Positions 49,558 through 58,916 of a stretch of 64,000 nucleotides of DNA are shown here, piece after piece. The position numbers were made by a program, and so were the translations under genes. The DNA comes from Bradyrhizobium roseum (GTDB lineage: Bacteria > Pseudomonadota > Alphaproteobacteria > Rhizobiales > Xanthobacteraceae), in NCBI RefSeq assembly GCF_030413175.1, contig NZ_CP129212.1, positions 2,852,001 through 2,916,000 on the forward strand, read 5' to 3'. Position 1 is the first letter of the stretch; the number at the start of each line of letters is the position of its first letter. Below the pieces are notes generated by a model. The model worked only from the letters and a program-made list of their open reading frames with translations. It did not search any database and was not told where the DNA came from.

Positions 49558-50292
49558 ATGATCGAACGCCTCAGTCAGGAATCGGCGTCTGTGCCGGACG
49601 AGGACGACGGCCGTTCGGCCCGGCGCCAGATGCTTGAGCTGCTTCGCGCGCATCTATCGCAGGCCGTTTCGGAGGGCTTGGAGCCTTCTTCCGTTTCAGC
49701 TCAATGGAGCGAGATCGACAACGCACAAATCGCCGCGTTTCTCGACGGTTCTCTGCCGCGAGCGGAGTGGGATGCCGTTGTCGCAAGACTGGTGAACGAT
49801 CCGGCGTCCCGCGCGGAGCTGTCTGCCGCGGTGGCATTGCTCGATGATATCCAGGCGCAGCCGGCGACAGTCCCGGCGGGCTTGATGGGGCGGGCCGCCA
49901 GCATGCTTGCCGAGCCGGCGCAGGACCGGCCCTCCGTTTCGGCGGCGACGATTGCGCCCGCCTCCTGGTATCGGCGCACGCTTGTGTGGCCCGGATTTGC
50001 GCTCGCGATCCTGGTCGTTACGGCGGTGCCGACGGTCTGGAACGTGGTCGGCGGCCGGACGACCGCGGTCGAGCAGGGCGGATCAGGTGACACATTCGGC
50101 CGCGGGATCGCGGTGGCTCCACCCAGTCCGACCCGGAAAAAAGATGCGCAGTCGTGCGTCGACGCGAACGACACACCCACACCGGGAGCCGAGCGTCGGA
50201 GCGAAACGTCGGCCGAAAATGATGATCGATGCCGGCCGAAGCCGCCGGGAGCCGGCCAGCCGGAGCGCGCCGCTCCGGCGCGATCGAACTGA
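49558..50292 (+). CDS. Putative membrane anti-sigma factor
   Basis: A 244-residue protein. A cytoplasmic N-terminal region (about 1-135) includes IAAFLDGSLPRAEWDAVVAR, resembling the zinc-free anti-sigma or FecR-like N terminus. One membrane helix (TLVWPGFALAILVVTAVPTV) is followed by a short polar C terminus rich in D, E, P and R. Position 25 nt after the sigma-like gene and topology suggest that it controls that factor. No zinc H-x3-C-x2-C motif is present. Start ATG at 49558. Confidence 0.6.
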   Translation: MIERLSQESASVPDEDDGRSARRQMLELLRAHLSQAVSEGLEPSSVSAQWSEIDNAQIAAFLDGSLPRAEWDAVVARLVNDPASRAELSAAVALLDDIQAQPATVPAGLMGRAASMLAEPAQDRPSVSAATIAPASWYRRTLVWPGFALAILVVTAVPTVWNVVGGRTTAVEQGGSGDTFGRGIAVAPPSPTRKKDAQSCVDANDTPTPGAERRSETSAENDDRCRPKPPGAGQPERAAPARSN

Positions 50293-50467
50293 TCCGCAGT
50301 TCAAACGAAAGTGGTTCTTGCCGCAGTGCGTTGCGAGGGCGGTTTGGGCACGAGAGCGGCGGAAGCGACTTCAGATCAGAAATAGTTGGCGACCTGCCAA
50401 AACTGAAATCCTGTCCGTCTGCTCCAGTGTGCCACACAAGCACTCACCCTGTAAGGAGCAAGAGATA

Positions 50468-50824
50468 ATGCGTTATACAATGACGAAGGCCGTGGTCGGA
50501 TCGCGCTTGAGCACGCGTAAGGCGCTGCTTGTCGTGCATCTGACGGCCGCGGCTTTGTTCGTGATCGCCATGACCGGGACTGCGCGCGCGCAGAGCACCG
50601 GGGTAGCTGCCTGCGACGATTTCCTGCAGAAATACGATACCTGCGTCACGTCGAAACTTCCCGAGGCGCAGCGTGCGACCTACAAGGCGCAGCTCGACCA
50701 GACGCGGAAGATGTGGGTCGATATGGCAAAAAATCCATCCGCGAAGGCGACCATGGAAGGGTCGTGCAAGCAGACGATGGACGCGATCAAGGCCTCGCTG
50801 CAAAGTTTCGGCTGCTCGTTCTGA
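50468..50824 (+). CDS. Small secreted cysteine-containing protein (118 aa)
   Basis: The ATG at 50468 has AAGGAGCAAGAG just upstream. A signal peptide (KALLVVHLTAAALFVIAMTG, cleavage near ARAQ) leads to a short mature domain with paired cysteines C-x9-C (CDDFLQKYDTC) and C-x15-C near the end (CKQTMDAIK...FGC). The pairs would form disulfides in the periplasm. Downstream of the sigma/anti-sigma pair, so it may be one of its targets. No known family recognised; a second small secreted protein with cysteine pairs is encoded at 54335. Confidence 0.75.
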   Translation: MRYTMTKAVVGSRLSTRKALLVVHLTAAALFVIAMTGTARAQSTGVAACDDFLQKYDTCVTSKLPEAQRATYKAQLDQTRKMWVDMAKNPSAKATMEGSCKQTMDAIKASLQSFGCSF

Positions 50825-50875
50825 AGTAGCCGCGAAGAACCTGCATTCATTCAGCTGAAGCATGATCCGGAAAAG

Positions 50876-50899
50876 CCCATCGGACTACGGTCCGGTGGG
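50876..50899. terminator. Hairpin between convergent genes
   Basis: CCCATCGGAC-TACG-GTCCGGTGGG is a 10-bp stem (one G-U pair) with a 4-nt loop, between the secreted-protein gene and the convergent caspase-like gene. Bidirectional terminator candidate. Confidence 0.5.
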
Positions 50900-50941
50900 T
50901 GAATGCCGCATTTCAGAAATCGTGCGCCCCGATGGCGCGGC

Positions 50942-52573
50942 CTATCGTGACGTAATCTCCCGGCAACGCGCCTCACGCAATCCCGTCAAGGCATCGCGCT
51001 TCAGCAGTATCGGGCAGGTGTTGCCAAGGTAGTAGCTGTCGCCAGTCTCGCGCGCGACCTGGGCCACGACCGAAGGGCCGAGGGTTTTCCAGCAGGCTTC
51101 GGTCAGCGCGCCCGCCGCCTTCGCCTCATTCCAGTCGGGCGGCCTGCCGAGGGCGGCAATGACGGCGGTCGAAAGGTCCGGGTCGGTGCAGACCGCGGCA
51201 TCCGTGTTGGCCGGTGCTTCGATCGCTATGGCGAAAAACGGCGCGGCGGCCGAGCGGTTGAGCTTGCGTCCGATGAGGCGGGCGGCATCGCGCGCGAGGT
51301 CGGCGCGCGCCGTGCCGACGCTATTGGGCGTCGCGCGCACGAAATCCTCTAGTCCCCGGCGGCAGTCGGCGAGCGTTGTTCCGTACGCCTGCTCGAGGCA
51401 GTCGCCGAATGCCGACAGGCCGATCGACGCGCGCACGGTCTGGAATTTCGGGTTCTCGCTCAAGACCTGAAACGTCGTGGTATAGTGATCGAGCGCTGCG
51501 AGCCGATCGCCGAACGGGCGCGCCGACGTGGCCAGCGGCGTCAGTTCGCCGATCGCGGCCTGTTCGGCCAGTGAAGCCCAGTGTGCGTCGCGCGCCGTCG
51601 GTTTTACATTCGTCAGCTGGCCGCGGAGTTCGCTCCAGCTCTTTGCAGCTGCCAACGCGTCTAGCTCCGCGAACACGGGATCGGTCGAAGGCGCCGGCAG
51701 GGCCTCCGTGGCGCGCTTGTCGACATCGCCGAGCAGGGCCGCGGTTGCCGCTGGCGCTGGGTCCACGGGCTTGATGCGTCCGCTCGGGTTGAGAACGATC
51801 TCGCCGACAACCTGGTCGTAATAGGCCGGCGTCTGGTCGCTGCCGGCGCTCGCCGCCATTTGCCGCACGTCGATTTGCATACGCTTGGCGATCTGCACCA
51901 GCGTCAGGTCCGGCTCGGCCAGCCGGCGGATGAAGTTTCGCGTGAACACGGAGTTCGAGGCTTTGTCCGCGTTGGAGAGCCGGTCGAGCGCGACCTGCTT
52001 GGAGCCGGCGGAGAACATGATGAACACGCCCTCGGCGGGCGTCATCGCGGCGAGTCCGCCGCTGCCCCTGATGCCGCGCCCGCCCGCCCGGTCGAACGGG
52101 TTGTTGCGGCAGGCGTCGAGCACGAGCACGGCGGTGCGGGCGCCGCGTTCCTGCAGCCGGTCGATGACCCGACTGGCTGGAAATGCGGAATCGCGGATCA
52201 ATTCCTCCTGCCCCTCGCGCACCTCCGGGATGTCGGTCGGCAGCAAATAGTTCTGTCCGCGGATCTCAAAACCGTGGCCGGCGAAGAAGAACAGCGCGAT
52301 ATCGCCCGGCTCGATCGCCTTGTCGAAGGCGAGCAGGGCCTCGCTCATGGCGCGCCGCGACTGGTTCTCGGCGATGATCACCGAGAAGCCCAGCCCGCGC
52401 AGCGCAGCGCCGACCGCGCGCGCGTCGTTGACGGCGGTCTGCAGCCGCCCGACGTTCTGATAGGCGTTGTTGCCGATCAGGAGGGCGACGCGCTTTTCCG
52501 CGTGGGCGGCCGTGGCGAAGCCTAACGTGACGCCCAGCGCCAGGATCGCGAGGCATGAACTTATTCTCAACAT
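50942..52573 (-). CDS. Caspase-like (peptidase C14) secreted protein
   Basis: This 543-residue protein has a signal peptide (MLRISSCLAILALGVTLGFA ... AHAE) and a p20-type caspase fold at about 27-260: RVALLIGNNAYQNVGRLQTA, catalytic H100 (FFFAGHGFE) and C155 (LVLDACRNNPF). The dyad is intact. The C-terminal half (about 300-543) is less conserved and contains paired cysteines; repeats are not obvious. Proteins of this type in rhizobia are annotated as caspase-family or metacaspase-like and are exported. The ATG at 52573 gives the signal peptide directly. Proteolytic targets unknown; might act on secreted neighbours. Confidence 0.87.
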   Translation of the reverse strand: MLRISSCLAILALGVTLGFATAAHAEKRVALLIGNNAYQNVGRLQTAVNDARAVGAALRGLGFSVIIAENQSRRAMSEALLAFDKAIEPGDIALFFFAGHGFEIRGQNYLLPTDIPEVREGQEELIRDSAFPASRVIDRLQERGARTAVLVLDACRNNPFDRAGGRGIRGSGGLAAMTPAEGVFIMFSAGSKQVALDRLSNADKASNSVFTRNFIRRLAEPDLTLVQIAKRMQIDVRQMAASAGSDQTPAYYDQVVGEIVLNPSGRIKPVDPAPAATAALLGDVDKRATEALPAPSTDPVFAELDALAAAKSWSELRGQLTNVKPTARDAHWASLAEQAAIGELTPLATSARPFGDRLAALDHYTTTFQVLSENPKFQTVRASIGLSAFGDCLEQAYGTTLADCRRGLEDFVRATPNSVGTARADLARDAARLIGRKLNRSAAAPFFAIAIEAPANTDAAVCTDPDLSTAVIAALGRPPDWNEAKAAGALTEACWKTLGPSVVAQVARETGDSYYLGNTCPILLKRDALTGLREARCREITSR

Positions 52574-52712
52574 GGATGCTCTCGTCGATCCGCTGGGGGA
52601 AATCATGGAGGGGCCGGCTTTTCAGCAAGCGGCAGGGGCAGGGTGCGTCCGCAATGGCGCGTCATCGCGCTCCAGTCTGCTGTCGAATATGGCTTTTCTG
52701 AAACATCGGTGT

Positions 52713-52738
52713 ACCCATCGGGGCAGGGCCCGATGGGT
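52713..52738 (-). terminator. Hairpin after the four-helix membrane protein gene
   Basis: ACCCATCGGG (52713-52722) pairs with CCCGATGGGT (52729-52738), a 10-bp stem with a 6-nt loop. It lies just downstream of the minus-strand gene ending at 52757. Confidence 0.5.
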
Positions 52739-52756
52739 GTGGTTTCCGATCTCGCC

Positions 52757-53191
52757 CTAGGCGATGCGATAGAGAAACGTGGCAACGATCGTCCATACGC
52801 CGAGAACGATCGCGGCATAGCCGAGCATGGTCTGATAAGGGACGATGGCGACCCTGATCTGCTCGCCGCGCTGCGCGGCGCTGTCATTGTGGCTGAATAT
52901 GAACTTCGTCAGCAGGGCATAGCCGAGTAGCAGGCCGAGCGTCGCATTGATGACGCCTGTCGCGAGGTAGGTCAGCCACCAGACCGGCACATAGGTGAAC
53001 CAGTTCAGGTTGATGATCGCATTGATGATGATCCAGGCGCCCCACAGGCAGGTGATGAATCCGAACCATCCCTGGTAAGGCACCATCTTGTCGATATACG
53101 CCTGCGCGTCCGGACGCCTCGCAACGATGCTCGAAGCGGCCGCCAGCGCGCCGAGTGCGAGCAAAATCAGACCAGTGATCAGACCTGACAT
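52757..53191 (-). CDS. Small integral membrane protein (144 aa)
   Basis: Translation from the ATG at 53191 (GAAAGAGAGGA upstream) gives four hydrophobic segments: GLITGLILLALGALAAASSI, FITCLWGAWIIINAIINL, LTYLATGVINATLGLLLGYA and MLGYAAIVLGVWTIVATFLY. Short charged loops separate them. The longer open frame to 53590 lacks a start with a ribosome site. No catalytic motif seen; function unknown. It lies beside the caspase-like and sigma-related genes on the same strand as the former. Confidence 0.75.
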   Translation of the reverse strand: MSGLITGLILLALGALAAASSIVARRPDAQAYIDKMVPYQGWFGFITCLWGAWIIINAIINLNWFTYVPVWWLTYLATGVINATLGLLLGYALLTKFIFSHNDSAAQRGEQIRVAIVPYQTMLGYAAIVLGVWTIVATFLYRIA

Positions 53192-53349
53192 GGGAATCCT
53201 CTCTTTCTTGACAACATATTGCACCGTGTTGCTGTGATACTTCGAGACGGCCCGCGGCCGCCGACACCACATCACGATAGAAGGACGGACGGCCGGGCAG
53301 TTTTCTGCGCGCCGGCCTGCAATCAAAACGCGCTTCGGAATTGAGTTGG

Positions 53350-54078
53350 TTACAAAAGATCTCCGATGGCGGATTTCAGCCGCGTCGAGGACGGCCGGCC
53401 GGTGATGGCCTCGCCGGCGTCGATCTCCACGATCAGCCTGTCGCCGTCGAGGCGGATGCCGGACTGGTCGGCGGCGCGGATGACGACGTGCCGCAGTTTC
53501 GCCGCGATGACCTCGCGGGCGATCGGCGAGGTGAGCATTTCGGTCAGCGTTATCCCGGTGACGGCGACCGCGTCCGCCAGGCCGGACCATTCGGCAGCCT
53601 CGGCCGCCAGGCCGGGCGCTTCGAGCGAGACCTTGAGGTCAGGCGCGCCCGCGCGCTCCAGCTTGCGCCCGAGCGAATCGGCCGCGCTCTCGGCCTGCTC
53701 TTTGGTCGCCTTCTTGACGGCGAGCGGCGCGGCGTCCTGGTCGCGAATGGCATCCGCCGAGCCGCCAGATAACTTGTCGCTGAATATCAGGATGCGGCCA
53801 GTTTCGTAGATCCTGAGAACCGAGACGCCGTCGTCGCGCTTGAGCGTCACCGAATTGTAGGGCGCGGGCTCCGTGGTCAGGGCCAGGATTTCGTCGGAGC
53901 CGTCGAAGCGCAGCTTGATCGGCGTGCCCATGCGGTCGATCACAAAGCCGACCAGTCCGTTGCCGGTGCTGTAGTGCCCGATGCGAAGCGGGGGGCCGGT
54001 CTCGGCGGCAAGGGCGGCATGGTTGACGATCAAACCGAGAATGGCGCCGCCGACGATCGCGCGGAAACGTCCGGACAT
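53350..54078 (-). CDS. Secreted hypothetical protein (242 aa)
   Basis: The ATG at 54078 directly precedes a signal peptide (MSGRFRAIVGGAILGLIVNH, AALAAE). The mature part starts PPLRIGHYSTGNGLVGFVID and has a beta-rich first half followed by an E/A-rich helical stretch (KKATKEQAESAADSLGRKLE). The open frame continues upstream to 54336 but without signal-like character. No family recognised. Minus strand, and divergent from the small secreted protein at 54335. Confidence 0.65.
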   Translation of the reverse strand: MSGRFRAIVGGAILGLIVNHAALAAETGPPLRIGHYSTGNGLVGFVIDRMGTPIKLRFDGSDEILALTTEPAPYNSVTLKRDDGVSVLRIYETGRILIFSDKLSGGSADAIRDQDAAPLAVKKATKEQAESAADSLGRKLERAGAPDLKVSLEAPGLAAEAAEWSGLADAVAVTGITLTEMLTSPIAREVIAAKLRHVVIRAADQSGIRLDGDRLIVEIDAGEAITGRPSSTRLKSAIGDLL

Positions 54079-54334
54079 TGCAGACCTCACGGCATCGCGA
54101 CAAGCCGCGGAATGCGGTGTCCTGATGGGCGCGGCGAGAAATGGGAAGCAAATGCGGAGGTTTTGCGGCCTGCGCGCATGCTGAACGCGGCGCATTGTTG
54201 TCGAGAATATTTTCGGAAGGCGGCCGCGGGAAAATGGCCGCCGCTGTCCGTCTATCCCTAGGTTCGCCACAGTGGCCGGACACGTCAGTGCATGCGGGAT
54301 GTGCATACGAACATCCAATTCGGAGTCATTCGCC

Positions 54335-54766
54335 ATGAATTTTCACGTCGGCGGCGCCCTTGTCGCGCTCTTGATCATCTCCTCGGTCGCGGTCGCGCAA
54401 ACGCTGAAGGACAAGGAATATTTCGCGGAGCAGGAGAAGCATCTCGCGGGAGAGGTGACCTTCACCAACGAGCGCTGCGGCAACGCTCTCACAGCGAAGT
54501 TCGACTGGTCGAGACCGCCGGCGCCTGAGGACCGGAAGACCTACAGCGCCTATGGCTATTGCAGCGCGGCGCTCGAAGCCATGCGACGCGTCTGTGAGTC
54601 CAAGGCCGGGAAAGAGGCCGTCCAGCAGAAGATCAAGAGCCTGACCTGCAGCTTCGGACCGCAGCGCACGGTCATCTTGAAGGACAGCGCGGTCGAGTAC
54701 GAGGTCAATTTCAATTCGAGCAACGACGCCGATTACGTATTCGAGTATCTGCAGAATAATTTGTAA
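54335..54766 (+). CDS. Small secreted cysteine-containing protein (143 aa)
   Basis: The ATG at 54335 is followed by a signal peptide (MNFHVGGALVALLIISSVAV, AQ). The mature domain has four cysteines (NERCGNALTAKF, GYCSAALEAM, RVCESKAG, LTCSFGPQRT), which would pair in the periplasm, and ends EVNFNSSNDADYVFEYLQNN. It could be a periplasmic stress or envelope protein. No recognised family. Start chosen for the signal peptide over the frame opening at 54272. Nothing is seen in the following 200 nt. Confidence 0.72.
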   Translation: MNFHVGGALVALLIISSVAVAQTLKDKEYFAEQEKHLAGEVTFTNERCGNALTAKFDWSRPPAPEDRKTYSAYGYCSAALEAMRRVCESKAGKEAVQQKIKSLTCSFGPQRTVILKDSAVEYEVNFNSSNDADYVFEYLQNNL

Positions 54767-54972
54767 GCGCCTGGAGTCTGCCTGGTAGCGAAGCAGTTCG
54801 TCTCACAACCTTTGACGCATTGACGAGCATGAGGTTCGCGATGTCGTCCGGCGACGCGCGGGCGCGGCGGCAGCTTCCGAGGCATGGAGGATGGGCTTCG
54901 CATAAAGATATCGCCGGCTAGTTCCGGATGATGCCGAGTATATGGACGCCCACCTCGGCAACGGCCTGCCGC

Positions 54973-55155
54973 TCAGCGCTCGTTTCGCATATACGGACTT
55001 CGCTCGGACGCAATTTTCAATGCGGGATCATCGGCGAGGAGACGCAGGGTTTCTGTTGTCTGCGGGCTCGCGCCAGGCGGATGGCCGCGCAGGCCCCACA
55101 TCCCGACGCCGATCGTGAGCGTGGCGGCGCAAATTGCGATGAAGTCTTTTGTCAT
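54973..55155 (-). CDS. Small membrane-anchored or secreted protein (60 aa)
   Basis: The minus-strand ATG at 55155 has GGAGG 7 nt upstream and begins MTKDFIAICAATLTIGVGMW, a single hydrophobic segment, then a polar tail (HPPGASPQTTETLRLLADDP ... SPYMRNER). The combination of ribosome site, helix and compact length supports a real gene, although it is short. It lies 98 nt downstream of the helicase gene on the same strand. Function unknown. Confidence 0.5.
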   Translation of the reverse strand: MTKDFIAICAATLTIGVGMWGLRGHPPGASPQTTETLRLLADDPALKIASERSPYMRNER

Positions 55156-55253
55156 TGCCGGCCTCCATGAAGGCAGCCGTGCTGATAAGATGCCAATGTT
55201 GCGGTTCCCGCCACAGGCAAATGCCGATGGCAGGGGTGCCCGGGGCGAATGCG

Positions 55254-57404
55254 CTATCGCCACATCCCGCGCATGCGGGCGCCGATATCGAGCTTCGGTC
55301 CCTGGCTGGCGGCACGTGCCGCGGCACCGACCGGTGCCAGAGGCCAGGCCGTGCGCTCGAACAGTCCGAGCAGTTTTTCGGGGATGAAGCGCGTCCTGGA
55401 GGCATAGAGGTGGCGATCGCCGTTGGCGTGCTGGCCGTGGACGAAGAAGCGCTGTGGAACGATCAGGTGCAAGTCGTCCTTGGCGCGGGTCATGGCGACG
55501 TAGAGCAGGCGGCGTTCCTCCTCGATCTCGGCGGAGGTGCCGGCGCCGAGATCGGACGGCATGCAGCCGTCGACGGCGTTGAGCAGATAGACCGACTTCC
55601 ACTCCTGGCCCTTGGCGGAGTGGATCGTCGACAGGATCAGGTAATCCTCGTCGAGCAGCGGCACGCCGGCCTGGTCGCTGGTGGCGTCCGGCGGATCGAG
55701 CGTCAATTCGGTGAGGAAGCGTTCGCGCGAGGGATAGCCGGACGCGATCATTTCGAGCTGGATCAGGTCGGCCCGCCGCGTCTCGGCGTCCTCGTGGATG
55801 CGGTCGAGATGCGGTTCGTACCAGAGGCGGGCGCGCTCGAGATCGACCGGCCATTCCGAATAACGCAGATTGCCCAAGGCTTCGACGAAGTTTTTCCAGC
55901 TTTCGCCGGTGCGCGCGGGGGTTGCCAGCGCTGCGAGGGCGCCGATCGGATCGGCCGCCTCGGCCATATGGTCGAGCACGCGCTGCGCGGTGGCCGACCC
56001 GATGCCGGGCAGCAGGTGCAACAACCGGAAACCCGCGACGCGGTCGCGCGGATTTTCGACGAAGCGCAGCAAGGCCAGCATGTCCTTGATATGGGCGGCA
56101 TCGAGAAATTTCAGCCCGCCGAATTTGACGAACGGAATGTTCCGGCGCGTCAGTTCGATTTCGAGCGGGCCGGAGTGGCTCGAGGTCCGGAACAGCACCG
56201 CCTGTTCCTTGAAGCGCGTGCCCGACTCGCGGTTCTCCAGAATGCGCTCGACGATGAAGCGCGCCTGGTCGGCCTCGTCGCGCACGGTGACGAGTTGCGG
56301 TTTTGCGGCGGACGTCCGTTCGGTCCAGAGGTTTTTGGTAAAGCGCTCTCTGGCCAGGCCGATGACGCCGTTGGCAGCGGCGAGAATGGTTTGCGTCGAG
56401 CGATAATTGCGGTCCAGCGTGATGATGCTGGCGGGCGGCGAAAACTGACCGGGAAAGTCCAGAATGTTGCGCACGGTCGCGGCGCGGAACGAATAGATCG
56501 ATTGGGCATCGTCGCCCACGACGGTGAGGCCACGGCCTCCGGGCTTCAGCGCCAAGAGGATTGAGGATTGCAGGCGGTTGGTGTCCTGATATTCGTCGAC
56601 CAGGACGTGGTCGAAGCGGCCGCCGATATCATCGGCCAAAGCGGCGTCGCCGACCATCTGCGCCCAATAGAGCAGCAGGTCGTCGTAATCGAGCACGTTC
56701 TGCTTCAGCTTGGCCTCGACATAGCAAGCGAACAGCTCCTTGAGTTCGGCGGCCCAGCCGGAACACCATGGATAGGATGCGCCGATGACCTGCTCGATCG
56801 GCATCTCGGCGTTGACGCAGCGCGAGTAGATCGAGAGGCAGGTGCCTTTGGTCGGGAACCGGCTCTCGGTTTTCGAAAAACCTTTCTCATGCCTGACCAG
56901 GTTCATCAGGTCGGCGGAGTCTTCGCGGTCGTGAATCGTAAACGCAGGGTCGATGCCGATCTGCTCGGCATATTCGCGCAGCAGCCGGGCGCCGATGCCG
57001 TGATAGGTGCCGGCCCAGCTCAGCGCGTCGGTCATCACGCCGGCATTGTCGCCCATCACCTTGCGCGCGATGCGTTCGACGCGCCGCGTCATCTCGGAAG
57101 CGGCGCGGCGGGAAAACGTCATCAGCAGGATCCGCCTGGGATCGGCGCCCTGAACGATTAGATGGGCGACCCGATGGGCGAGGGTGTTGGTTTTGCCCGA
57201 TCCCGCGCCCGCAATCACCAGCAGCGGCGCCGCCGCCAATCCGCCCGCAGCGCCGTGTTCGACGGCGCGGCGCTGCTCGGGATTGAGCGTGTCGAGGTAG
57301 GTGGCTGCTGTTAGCACCGTGCGCGTCCGTTCATGATCCGAATCGGAGAGACGGTCGGTGATTCCCGCCTTGGTCGCAACCTGCGAAATGCCGTTTGAAA
57401 TCAA
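55254..57404 (-). CDS. UvrD/Rep-family ATP-dependent DNA helicase
   Basis: This 716-residue superfamily 1A helicase has Walker A AGAGSGKT (residues 65-72), motif Ia TFSRRAASEM, motif II VDEYQDTNRLQ, motif III VGDDAQSIYSFR, motif IV RNYRSTQTIL and motif VI YVAMTRAKDDLHL. Length is typical for UvrD/PcrA-like enzymes, which unwind DNA 3' to 5' in repair or replication restart. The N-terminal Q-motif region is present (LNPEQRRAV). It is divergent from the M20 peptidase gene, 51 nt away. It is probably one of several UvrD-like helicases in the genome. Confidence 0.92.
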   Translation of the reverse strand: MISNGISQVATKAGITDRLSDSDHERTRTVLTAATYLDTLNPEQRRAVEHGAAGGLAAAPLLVIAGAGSGKTNTLAHRVAHLIVQGADPRRILLMTFSRRAASEMTRRVERIARKVMGDNAGVMTDALSWAGTYHGIGARLLREYAEQIGIDPAFTIHDREDSADLMNLVRHEKGFSKTESRFPTKGTCLSIYSRCVNAEMPIEQVIGASYPWCSGWAAELKELFACYVEAKLKQNVLDYDDLLLYWAQMVGDAALADDIGGRFDHVLVDEYQDTNRLQSSILLALKPGGRGLTVVGDDAQSIYSFRAATVRNILDFPGQFSPPASIITLDRNYRSTQTILAAANGVIGLARERFTKNLWTERTSAAKPQLVTVRDEADQARFIVERILENRESGTRFKEQAVLFRTSSHSGPLEIELTRRNIPFVKFGGLKFLDAAHIKDMLALLRFVENPRDRVAGFRLLHLLPGIGSATAQRVLDHMAEAADPIGALAALATPARTGESWKNFVEALGNLRYSEWPVDLERARLWYEPHLDRIHEDAETRRADLIQLEMIASGYPSRERFLTELTLDPPDATSDQAGVPLLDEDYLILSTIHSAKGQEWKSVYLLNAVDGCMPSDLGAGTSAEIEEERRLLYVAMTRAKDDLHLIVPQRFFVHGQHANGDRHLYASRTRFIPEKLLGLFERTAWPLAPVGAAARAASQGPKLDIGARMRGMWR

Positions 57405-57455
57405 TAGCGACCGTTGGCTATGATTGGCGGAACCAATTTTGAAGAAAGTGCCATC

Positions 57456-58649
57456 ATGCCCGTCGATACCTCCGCCGCCACCGACCGTCTCATGCGTTTC
57501 CTCGCCGTCGAAGGCGTCACCGGCAAGGAGGCGACGATCGGGCAGGACCTCCGCGCGACGCTACAGGAGGTCGGTGTACCGGCGGAGGCGATCCGGCTCG
57601 ACGACGCCAACACCCGGATCCCGGTGCCGACCGAGACCGGCAACCTGATCGTCGATCTGCCGGGGAAGGGGGCCATGCACAACCAGCCGCGTATCATGTT
57701 CATGACCCACATGGACACCGTGCCGCTGTGCGCCGGCGCCAGGCCGAAGGTAAAGGGCCGCAAGATCGTCAACGAGGCCAAGACCGCGCTCGGCGGCGAC
57801 AACCGCTGCGGCTGCGGTGTGCTGGTCACGCTGGCGGCGGAACTGGCGAAGCAGAACCTCGATCATCCGCCGATCACCCTGCTGTTCTGCGTACGCGAGG
57901 AGAGCGGGCTCTATGGGGCACGGTACGTCAAGACCGAAGAACTCGGCTCGCCGACCATGGCGTTCAACTACGACGGCGGCGCCGCCTCCAACGTCACGAT
58001 CGGCGCCGTCGGCGCGGACCGCTGGGAGGTCGAGATCTTCGGCCGCGCCTCGCATGCCGGCGTCGCGCCGGAGCGCGGCATCAGTTCGACGATGATTCTG
58101 GCGCTGGCGCTGGCTGATGTGAAGGCGGGCGGCTGGTTCGGCAAAGTGGTCAAGCGCAAGCTGCAGGGCACCAGCAATGTCGGTCCCGTCACCGGCGGCG
58201 AGGGAAGGCCGGCTGGCGACGCCACCAATGTCGTGACCGACTATGTCCATGTCCGCGGCGAAAGCCGCAGTCATGACAGCAAGTTCTTCAGGGAAATCAC
58301 CAAAGCCTACAAGGCGGCGTTCGAGAAGGCAGCCAAGCGCGTCACCAACAGCGACGGCAAGCCGGGCAAGGTCAAGTTCAAGGCCGAGACCGACTATCAT
58401 CCGTTCCGCATGAAGGAGAACCTGCCGGTGGTCAAACGCGCGGTCGCGGCGGTGTCCGAAATCGGGGCCAGGCCGAACATCCGCGCCGCCAATGGCGGGC
58501 TGGACGCCAACTGGATGGTCCGCCATGGCGTTCCCACGGTGACGTTCGGTGCGGGGCAGAATGAGCCGCACACGATCGACGAGTGGATCAATCTCGATGA
58601 GTACGACCGTGCCTGCGCGCTGGCGGTCCAACTCGCGACGATGCGATAG
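57456..58649 (+). CDS. M20/PepT-like metallopeptidase
   Basis: This 397-residue zinc peptidase has metal and catalytic positions H85-x-D87 (FMTHMDTVPL), D115 (LGGDNRCGCG), E148-E149 (VREESGLYGA) and a dimerisation lid beginning GADRWEVEIFGRASHAGVAP. It resembles peptidase T and the M20/M28-type tripeptidase-like enzymes. The ATG at 57456 is favoured over a TTG at 57414, because family proteins begin near this site. Divergent from the helicase gene. Confidence 0.88.
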   Translation: MPVDTSAATDRLMRFLAVEGVTGKEATIGQDLRATLQEVGVPAEAIRLDDANTRIPVPTETGNLIVDLPGKGAMHNQPRIMFMTHMDTVPLCAGARPKVKGRKIVNEAKTALGGDNRCGCGVLVTLAAELAKQNLDHPPITLLFCVREESGLYGARYVKTEELGSPTMAFNYDGGAASNVTIGAVGADRWEVEIFGRASHAGVAPERGISSTMILALALADVKAGGWFGKVVKRKLQGTSNVGPVTGGEGRPAGDATNVVTDYVHVRGESRSHDSKFFREITKAYKAAFEKAAKRVTNSDGKPGKVKFKAETDYHPFRMKENLPVVKRAVAAVSEIGARPNIRAANGGLDANWMVRHGVPTVTFGAGQNEPHTIDEWINLDEYDRACALAVQLATMR

Positions 58650-58656
58650 GCGCGCC

Positions 58657-58674
58657 GCGCGAGTCGGCTCGCGC
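58657..58674 (+). terminator. Hairpin after the M20/PepT-like gene
   Basis: GCGCGAG-TCGG-CTCGCGC is a perfect 7-bp stem with a 4-nt loop, 8 nt after the stop. No T tract. The remaining gap to 58916 holds nothing recognisable. Confidence 0.45.
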
Positions 58675-58916
58675 CGCAACAGGATGGGAAGCGATCGACG
58701 TCGCTGCACTCAATGATTGCAGAGGGATAAATTTCGCGCAGATTTTTCGGAAGAAGACGTCGTTGGTAACCATGTTGCGACGTGCGCGCGGATTCGCCAC
58801 AAAAAGACTCAGATTAAAGCGCAATATCGGCGAGCAGGGTTGAAACCCTGCGCGTCTGCGCGCATAGCGCACAAAAAAATCAAAAAAATGGGCATGGACA
58901 CACAAGGGGGACCGCA

